Positions 6,601-11,487 of a stretch of 11,487 nucleotides of DNA are shown here, one piece after another. The notes beneath the pieces were generated by a model. That model saw nothing but the letters and a program-made list of their open reading frames with translations, ran no database searches and was not told where the DNA came from. The number at the start of each line of letters is the position of its first letter. Position 1 is the first letter of the stretch. Position numbers and translations under genes: made by a program. Source of the DNA: a bacterium (GTDB lineage Bacteria > Ratteibacteria > UBA8468 > B48-G9 > JAFGKM01). The stretch spans positions 1 to 11,487 of the forward strand of contig JAOAEP010000137.1 of NCBI GenBank assembly GCA_026416755.1, in the 5' to 3' direction.

Positions 6601-7565
6601 AGGTTGGAATAATTGGGACTGGTAGAATTTCAAATGTACATATAAATTCATTGAAGAAAATTGAAGGAGTAAAAATTATATCTGTTTGTGATATTGTTGA
6701 AGAAATAGCAAAGAAAAGAGCTCAAGAAATTGGTTGCAGGTTTTATTTTGATTATAAGGAAATGATTGAAAAAGAAAAACTTGATGCTGTCTGGATATGT
6801 ACTCCTTGTGATACTCACACAGAAATTGTCTTATTTTGTATTGAAAAAAATCTACCTTTTTTTGTTGAAAAACCTCCTGCTTTAAAGGAAGAGGAATGTG
6901 AAAAAGTTATTGAGAAACTTAAAGAAAAAAACATCCCTAATAGTGTGGGGTTTATGTTAAGATATGACCTGGCAGTAGAAAAACTAAAAGAGATTTTGAA
7001 GAATGAAAAAGTAATATTTATTTCTGCTGAATGGTTCTGGACAATTCCACTTGTTGATTCAATAAAGAGTAAAGAAAAGGCGGGAGGACAAATAGTTGAC
7101 CAAGCAATTCATTTTATTGATTTAATAAGATATGTTTTTGGAGAAATAAGGTCTGTTTATACAAGAAGGGTTAGAGGTTTTTTCCCAGAAGAAAAATTAT
7201 ATACTGGAGATGATGCAAGTTGCACAATTTTTGAATTTGAAAATGGAATATATGGAAACTTATTATGTACTTATTCTTTATTTCCCGAAATTACAAAATA
7301 TTATCCACCAAAAATAAGATTTATCTGTAAGAAAAAACTAATAGAATATTTGCAAAAAAAACTTATAATAATAACATCTGATAAGTATGAAGAATTTATT
7401 TGGAATGAGGACCCTTATTTTCTTGAAGATAAAGAATTTATTGAAAGTTTAAAAATGGGTGATATGACTTTAATCAGGGCAAATTATTTTGATTCAATGA
7501 AAACATTAAAAGTGGCTCTTTCAGCAAATATATCCATGGAAACAGGTAGAGAAATAAAGATATAG
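6591..7565 (+). CDS. Gfo/Idh/MocA-family NAD(P)-dependent oxidoreductase
   Basis: The protein has 324 residues. The N-terminal Rossmann fold carries G6-x-x-G9-x-G11 (GIIGTGRIS) and an acidic end of strand 2, D34 in VCDIV, which favours NAD over NADP. VEKPP (92-96) gives the family's catalytic Lys, K94. In the C-terminal domain, GGQIVDQAIHFIDL (165-178) supplies D170 and H174, the usual second pair of active-site residues. Members oxidise or reduce ring hydroxyls of sugars and inositols, and some are glycosidases that work through a 3-keto intermediate. The length is close to the family's usual 330-380. The gene overlaps the propeller gene by 10 bp and lies 13 bp before the first UroD-like gene, so it belongs to one operon. 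The substrate cannot be read; given the neighbours, a sugar released from a glycan is likely. Confidence 0.93.
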   Translation: MEIKVGIIGTGRISNVHINSLKKIEGVKIISVCDIVEEIAKKRAQEIGCRFYFDYKEMIEKEKLDAVWICTPCDTHTEIVLFCIEKNLPFFVEKPPALKEEECEKVIEKLKEKNIPNSVGFMLRYDLAVEKLKEILKNEKVIFISAEWFWTIPLVDSIKSKEKAGGQIVDQAIHFIDLIRYVFGEIRSVYTRRVRGFFPEEKLYTGDDASCTIFEFENGIYGNLLCTYSLFPEITKYYPPKIRFICKKKLIEYLQKKLIIITSDKYEEFIWNEDPYFLEDKEFIESLKMGDMTLIRANYFDSMKTLKVALSANISMETGREIKI

Positions 7566-7572
7566 AAAGGAG
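7566..7572 (+). promoter_or_regulatory. Strong ribosome binding site AAAGGAG
   Basis: AAAGGAG lies 6 nt before the ATG at 7579, directly after the stop of the Gfo/Idh gene. It is among the best Shine-Dalgarno sites in the rightward cluster and fixes the start of the first UroD-like gene. Confidence 0.75.
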
Positions 7573-7578
7573 AAAAAA

Positions 7579-8745
7579 ATGGATTCAAGGGAAAGAGTTA
7601 AGTTGTTGTTAAAGAAAGAAATACCGGATAGGATGGGAATCTTTGAACATTATTGGCCTGAGACATTTTGTGAATGGGTAAAAGAAGGATATCCTATAAA
7701 AAAAGTTCATAAAAAAGAAGGGGAGCAAAGATGGGATGAGAATACTGGTAGATATGTGAAAGTTGAAAAAGAAGGAGAATATATTGAACCAGTAGATGCA
7801 GGTGAGTATTTTGATTATGATATGGTTGGTTGTGGCGGTTGGTTTGATACTTCTTTATTTCCTGGAAAGTGGGAGGTTATTGAAGAAACAGAGGATTGGC
7901 AGATAATAAAAGATGGTAGATTGGCAACCTTAAAATGGTGGAAGAAAAAATGCGGAACTCCTGAGCATATTGATTTTGAAATTAAAACGCCAGAAATATG
8001 GAAAAAGTATAGAGAGATTTTATTTGAGACAAAAAAGGAAAGATTAGGTGATATAAATGTTATTAAAGAAAATCTAAAAAAGGCAAAAGAAAATAAAAAA
8101 TTTTCTTTTTTTGGAAATATGTTTATATTTGAACTTATGAGGGCAACAATAGGAGACCAAAATTTTCTTCCTGCTTTATTACTTGAACCAGAATGGATAA
8201 AGGATTTCTGTCAACTTTATACTGATTTTTATATTAGACATTATGAGATTTTGTTTAGAGAGGTGGGTGTTCCTGATGGCTTTTTTCTTTATGAGGATTT
8301 TGGTTATTCCAAAGGTCTTTTCTGTTCTCCTAAAACTCTTGAAGAAATAATAATGCCTTATGAGAAAAAACTTGTAAATTTCTTTAAAGATTATAACTTA
8401 CCTGTTATTCTTCACAGTTGTGGAGATGTAAGAAAGGCAATTCCATTGATAATTGATGCTGGTTTTGATTGTATTCAACCAATGGAAGCGAAAGCAGGTT
8501 TTGATGTGGTTAAACTTGCAGAGGAATATGGAAGAAAAATATCATATATGGGGAATATAAATGTAGTGGTTCTTGGCTTAAATGACCCAAATAAGGTTGA
8601 AGAGGAAGTTTTAAGGAAAGTAAAAAATTTAAAAGAAATGAAAATACCTTATTTTTTTCATTCAGACCATTCAGTTCCACCAACAATAAAATTTAAAACA
8701 TATACACATGCAGTTAAATTATTTAGAGAAAACTCATATTATTAA
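7579..8745 (+). CDS. UroD-like protein with HxC motif (uroporphyrinogen decarboxylase/corrinoid methyltransferase superfamily)
   Basis: A 388-residue TIM-barrel protein of the UroD superfamily. The start is RERVKLLLKKEIPDRMG, the usual first helix of these proteins. VILHSCGDV places H279-x-C281, the motif that binds zinc in the MtaA/MtbA/CmuA methyltransferases, and is followed by AGFDCIQPME and SYMGNINV. The third zinc ligand of MtaA is a Cys in a 'GC' segment near the C-terminus; here the matching place reads FFHSDHSVPP (359-368), with D363 and H364 instead. It lacks the PVWxMRQAGR motif of heme-pathway HemE, so heme synthesis is unlikely. By family knowledge it may transfer a methyl group or act on a sugar derivative, but no corrinoid protein is visible. 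It is followed after 2 nt by a second, divergent member. Confidence 0.85.
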   Translation: MDSRERVKLLLKKEIPDRMGIFEHYWPETFCEWVKEGYPIKKVHKKEGEQRWDENTGRYVKVEKEGEYIEPVDAGEYFDYDMVGCGGWFDTSLFPGKWEVIEETEDWQIIKDGRLATLKWWKKKCGTPEHIDFEIKTPEIWKKYREILFETKKERLGDINVIKENLKKAKENKKFSFFGNMFIFELMRATIGDQNFLPALLLEPEWIKDFCQLYTDFYIRHYEILFREVGVPDGFFLYEDFGYSKGLFCSPKTLEEIIMPYEKKLVNFFKDYNLPVILHSCGDVRKAIPLIIDAGFDCIQPMEAKAGFDVVKLAEEYGRKISYMGNINVVVLGLNDPNKVEEEVLRKVKNLKEMKIPYFFHSDHSVPPTIKFKTYTHAVKLFRENSYY

Positions 8746-8747
8746 AA

Positions 8748-9836
8748 ATGGGAAACAGGGATAGATTTATAAATGTTATGTGTTATAAAGAGGTTGATAG
8801 AGTTCCAATAAATCTTGTTGGTCCATGGGTTGATACTCTTGAGAGATGGAAAAAAGAAGGATTACCAGAAGGGATTGATGTGCATCATTATCTCGGAGTG
8901 GATAATTTTGGAATAAAAATAATAAATATAAGTGGAGAAACTGGAATTTTCCCATTATTTGAGGAAAAGATTATAAAAGAAGATAAAGAAACAAAAATTT
9001 TTATTGATAGATATGGGAGAGTTGTAAAAGATTTTAAATCCCATACTTCTATGCCCCATTGGTTAGAATTTCCTGTTAAAACTAAGGAAGATTTAGAAAG
9101 AATAATAGATGAAAAATTTAATCCAGATAGTATCAATTTGAGATATTCTGAAAAATGGTTTGAAAAATTACAAAAAGCCAGAAAAGAAAATGAAAGTTTG
9201 ATTTTAATAGATGGTGGTTGTTATTATAACAATTTAAGAAGTTTAGCAGGTATAGATGGTGCAAGTTATTTGTTTTATGATGCGCCTGAAATCGTTCATG
9301 AATTGTTTGAAAGAATAAATTATTTCTGTATTGAAGGAATTGAAAGAGCAAGTAGGTATATAAAGATTGATATAATTGGATTTGGAGAGGACATTGCATT
9401 TAAAAATGGGCCTTTAGTTTCACCAATTATGTTTGAAAAATTTATTTTCCCAAGATATAAAAAAGTTATGGAATTTGCAAATTCAAAAGGTATATATTTA
9501 ACATGGTATGATAGCGATGGTGATTTAAGGAAATTAATTCCATATTATTTAAAAGTGGGAATAAATTGTTTGGCTCCATGTGAAGTTGCAAGTGGTATGA
9601 GTTGTCCAGATTTAAGAAAGACATTTGGGAAAGACTTAAAGATGATAGGTGGAATAGATAAAAGGGAAATAGCAAAAGGGAAAAAGGAAATTGATAGAGA
9701 AATTGAAAGAAATAAAGCGTTAATTGAAGAAGGTGGATATATACCTGGAATTGATCATTCGGTTTCTTCTGATATTCCATTTGATAATTATAGATACTAT
9801 ATTGACAAACTTGTAAAAGTTATAGATAAAAGATAA
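8748..9836 (+). CDS. UroD-like protein lacking the HxC motif (second family member)
   Basis: A 362-residue UroD-superfamily protein: start NRDRFINVMCYKEVDRVP, then the family landmarks IGFGEDIAF (369-377 of the barrel is not reached; the segment lies near residues 207-215), INCLAPCEV, MIGGIDKRE and GIDHSVSSDIPFDNYRYY (334-351). Where its neighbour has HSCGD it reads W253-Y-D-S-D257-G-D, so both putative zinc ligands are gone and replaced by acidic residues. This variant with DSDGD, GGIDK and DHSV belongs to a group that I recognise from Planctomycetes-like genomes, but no function is known to me. The ATG follows the previous stop by 2 nt with no Shine-Dalgarno, so translation probably depends on the upstream gene. 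The two proteins might form a pair or work on successive steps. Heme synthesis is unlikely for the same reason as for its neighbour. Confidence 0.85.
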   Translation: MGNRDRFINVMCYKEVDRVPINLVGPWVDTLERWKKEGLPEGIDVHHYLGVDNFGIKIINISGETGIFPLFEEKIIKEDKETKIFIDRYGRVVKDFKSHTSMPHWLEFPVKTKEDLERIIDEKFNPDSINLRYSEKWFEKLQKARKENESLILIDGGCYYNNLRSLAGIDGASYLFYDAPEIVHELFERINYFCIEGIERASRYIKIDIIGFGEDIAFKNGPLVSPIMFEKFIFPRYKKVMEFANSKGIYLTWYDSDGDLRKLIPYYLKVGINCLAPCEVASGMSCPDLRKTFGKDLKMIGGIDKREIAKGKKEIDREIERNKALIEEGGYIPGIDHSVSSDIPFDNYRYYIDKLVKVIDKR

Positions 9837-9888
9837 ATGTTGTAATAAAATTTTTGTTTTAAAATATTGAATTTTTTACTAATTAAAT

Positions 9889-9893
9889 AGGAG
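9889..9893 (+). promoter_or_regulatory. Ribosome binding site AGGAG before the GH4-like gene
   Basis: AGGAG lies 5 nt before the ATG at 9899. The 62-nt gap 9837-9898 before this gene is the widest inside the rightward cluster. It is very AT-rich; I see no convincing promoter or terminator in it, though a weak internal promoter cannot be excluded. Confidence 0.7.
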
Positions 9894-9898
9894 AAGAA

Positions 9899-11302
9899 AT
9901 GAAACTTGTGTTTATAGGAGGAGCACATAGACATCTTGGAATTATAAGAGGTATTATTGATGAGGAAGAGATTGCTCAAAAATTTGAAATTTGTCTTTAT
10001 GATATTGACAGGGAAAGGGCTGAAGGAATGGCAAACTTGATAAAAAAAACACCAGAATATAAGAAATCAAATTGTAAAGTATCATGGGAAGGGGAACTTG
10101 AAAAATTTCTTGATGGGGCAGATTTTGTTTCAACTGTATTTATGCCTGGAACAAGATTGTCTTTTATCCTTGGTAATGAAATATCCCTTGACTATGGTTT
10201 TTTTGGTTCAGATAATATTTCATTTAATGGTGCTTTTCTTGCTTTAAAAGGTGGTCCAATAATATTAGACATAGTTAAAAAGATGGAAAAATATTGTCCA
10301 AACGCTATATTGGCAAATTTTGTTAATCCAATAGGTGTTTTAAGTGCTCTTGTAAATAATTATACAAAAATAAAATGTCTTGGTATCTGTGCTGGTTATA
10401 AAAATCACATGTGGGATTTAAATAGAGTTATTTTCAGTAAAGATGAGGAGAATAGTGAATTTGATGTGGATGCGTGTGGAGTTAACCATTTGAGTTTTAT
10501 TTTAAGAGGCAAATATAATAATAAAGATATTTTTGAATTGTTTAATGAATCAATTCATAGAAAAAATTTTACTATAAGAGTAAGCAATCTATGGGATAAG
10601 AATGTAAAAAATAATATTAAAAAAGGGCTTAAGAAATGGATAGAAATATATAAGACATTTAACGTTCTAATTTTTTCCACAGAGTTAGATGGAATGATAC
10701 ATCTTTTTTATGAAGAGGCAATGGATGAGATATTAAAAAATAGAAAAAGAAAAACATTAAAGGAAATAAAAAAAGAAGTTAAAGTATGGGAAAAAAGCAG
10801 AAAAATTGAAGATGAAAAATTTTATTCATTATGCAAAGAAGAATTTGATAAAAAATTCTGGGAAGAAGGATGGAAAAAAATGAAGAATATTAACTTGAGA
10901 AAGGATAAAAATAGTATTTTTGTAAAAATAGTAAAAGGATTAAGTGGTAGGAAAGAAAAAATAGTTGCAAGTCAACCAAATAATGAAGCAGTTAAAAATT
11001 TCCCTAAGCGATTTGTACTTGAATATTCGCAAATAATTGAAGGTAAAGATATAAAACCAATTGAAAATTTATTTATCCCTGAAAATATGTATGGATTGAT
11101 TTCTTCAATTTCTCAACATCAAACACTTCTGGCTGATGCTATATATTCTAAAGACCCTAAATTATTATATAATGCTTTATTTTCTTATCCTGTGAAACAA
11201 ACATCCAAAAATGTAAAAAAATTATGGAAAGAATTACTTGAAATAAATAAATTAGAAATTCACCCTGTTTTTCAAAAACTAAATTCTTTTTTATTTAAAT
11301 AA
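9899..11302 (+). CDS. Glycoside hydrolase family 4-like (NAD- and metal-dependent) protein
   Basis: The 467-residue protein follows the GH4 plan. An N-terminal Rossmann segment (KLVFIGGAH) is followed by YDID (34-37) at strand 2, GADFVSTV (73-80), the NFVNP motif (140-144), C164 in LGICAGY and N196-H197 in CGVNHLSF. C164 and H197 match the Cys and His that bind Mn2+ in GH4 enzymes, with the expected gap of about 30 residues. GH4 enzymes cleave alpha- or beta-glycosides by a redox route: NAD oxidises C3, a base removes the C2 proton, and the leaving group is eliminated. The segment usually reading GLCHG here reads ICAGY, so the His next to the Cys is missing, and the sequence is well away from the 6-phospho-glucosidase type. 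Which sugar it cleaves cannot be told. It lies last in the rightward cluster. No signal peptide; cytoplasmic, as for the family. Confidence 0.88.
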   Translation: MKLVFIGGAHRHLGIIRGIIDEEEIAQKFEICLYDIDRERAEGMANLIKKTPEYKKSNCKVSWEGELEKFLDGADFVSTVFMPGTRLSFILGNEISLDYGFFGSDNISFNGAFLALKGGPIILDIVKKMEKYCPNAILANFVNPIGVLSALVNNYTKIKCLGICAGYKNHMWDLNRVIFSKDEENSEFDVDACGVNHLSFILRGKYNNKDIFELFNESIHRKNFTIRVSNLWDKNVKNNIKKGLKKWIEIYKTFNVLIFSTELDGMIHLFYEEAMDEILKNRKRKTLKEIKKEVKVWEKSRKIEDEKFYSLCKEEFDKKFWEEGWKKMKNINLRKDKNSIFVKIVKGLSGRKEKIVASQPNNEAVKNFPKRFVLEYSQIIEGKDIKPIENLFIPENMYGLISSISQHQTLLADAIYSKDPKLLYNALFSYPVKQTSKNVKKLWKELLEINKLEIHPVFQKLNSFLFK

Positions 11303-11310
11303 GCAAAACT

Positions 11311-11344
11311 ACATTGAAATACAATTTATTTTCATCTTCAATGT
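11311..11344. terminator. Weak inverted repeat between converging genes, possible terminator
   Basis: ACATTGAA (11311-11318) and TTCAATGT (11337-11344) are perfect 8-bp inverted copies around an 18-nt loop, followed by a T-rich stretch on the plus strand. The stem has only two G-C pairs and the loop is long, so it is a poor hairpin. Its place between two converging genes is the main support. The remainder of 11303-11379 shows nothing else. Confidence 0.25.
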
Positions 11345-11379
11345 TTTCTTTATATTTTCAACTTTTATAAGTATTTTTA

Positions 11380-11487
11380 TTACCATCTGAAAATTATACC
11401 CATATTAAATTCTTTCCCATCCCTTAATATCTCAAAACCTCTTGTTAATTCATTGCTTGAAAATTTATGTGTTATCATTTCTGAAAT
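11380..11487 (-). CDS. C-terminal end of a zinc-type medium-chain alcohol/sugar dehydrogenase (runs off right edge)
   Basis: On the minus strand the frame is open from the window edge for 35 codons and ends with TAA at 11382-11380. It reads ISEMITHKFSSNELTRGFEI in its first 20 residues, then a LRDGKEF segment and an end in IIFRW. MITHKF followed by an amphipathic helix 'eL.rgFEiL..g' and a last hydrophobic strand is the usual C-terminus of MDR-family zinc dehydrogenases (sorbitol, threonine, L-idonate or galactitol dehydrogenase types). Catalytic residues lie outside the window, so neither zinc binding nor substrate can be judged. The gene converges on the GH4-like gene with 77 bp between the stops. 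A sugar or polyol dehydrogenase would fit the rest of the locus, but that is inference. Confidence 0.7.
   Translation of the reverse strand: MSEMITHKFSSNELTRGFEILRDGKEFNMGIIFRW

Noticed and set aside
7579..9836. Heme biosynthesis HemE role for the UroD-like proteins
   Set aside because: Neither has the PVWxMRQAGR motif of HemE, no other heme gene is nearby, and two divergent copies sit in a sugar operon.
9837..9898. Promoter or terminator in the gap before the GH4-like gene
   Set aside because: Only AT-rich sequence with poorly spaced -35/-10-like hexamers and no stable hairpin; the gene may simply belong to the upstream operon.
8888..9979. Several minus-strand open frames (8888-9136, 9133-9399, 9466-9780, 9797-9979)
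   Set aside because: They are antisense to the second UroD-like gene and the GH4-like start; the predicted proteins are His/Asn/Leu/Phe-rich low-complexity strings, as expected from reversed AT-rich coding sequence.
1..11487. tRNA, rRNA, CRISPR array, insertion sequence or phage genes
   Set aside because: Reading both strands I found no regular repeat-spacer pattern, transposase motif, terminal inverted repeat or RNA gene; almost all of the sequence is taken up by the listed genes.

Overview
The window is strongly AT-rich. It holds two gene clusters that run in opposite directions from a 71-bp gap (5438-5508), with genes packed tightly or overlapping by a few bases. It looks like a catabolic (carbohydrate or sulfated-glycan) locus of an anaerobic bacterium. 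An oxygen-sensitive type of sulfatase maturase (radical SAM/SPASM), several sulfatase-like proteins and UroD-like, Gfo/Idh and neutral-ceramidase-like proteins together recall Planctomycetes/Lentisphaerae/Omnitrophota-type genomes and neighbouring candidate phyla. There is no rRNA or other marker gene here, so the taxonomy is only a guess. Shine-Dalgarno sites (AGGAG, AAAGGTG) are normal for bacteria.

Leftward cluster, in order of transcription: a sulfatase-superfamily protein with Thr in place of the usual Cys/Ser (4070-5437); a canonical Cys-type sulfatase (2715-4073); the anaerobic sulfatase-maturing enzyme anSME (1619-2722); a cytosolic-carboxypeptidase-like M14 peptidase split over two frames (N-domain 1251-1592, catalytic domain 458-1249); and the first 153 codons of a neutral-ceramidase-like protein that runs off the left edge (1-461). 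ATGA or 8-bp overlaps at several junctions indicate a translationally coupled operon.

Rightward cluster: a cytoplasmic beta-propeller glycosidase/sialidase-like protein (5509-6600), a Gfo/Idh/MocA oxidoreductase (6591-7565), two different uroporphyrinogen-decarboxylase-like proteins (7579-8745, 8748-9836), and a glycoside hydrolase family 4-like protein (9899-11302). Facing this cluster at the right edge is the C-terminal tail of a medium-chain (zinc) dehydrogenase (11380-11487).

None of the proteins with a visible N-terminus has a recognisable signal peptide, and no transporter or SusC/D pair is visible. A reasonable working model is that a small sulfated and perhaps methylated glycoside is imported and then handled in the cytoplasm. 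The sulfatase activated by anSME would remove sulfate. The GH4-like and Gfo/Idh enzymes would act by NAD-dependent redox chemistry on the sugar. The propeller protein would cleave or bind the glycan, and the UroD-like pair might move a methyl group. The model is inferred from family membership and gene order; the substrate is unknown. The most unusual points are the Thr-type sulfatase, the one-base split of the M14 peptidase at an A6 run, the UroD pair with different active-site motifs, and the unassigned propeller protein.
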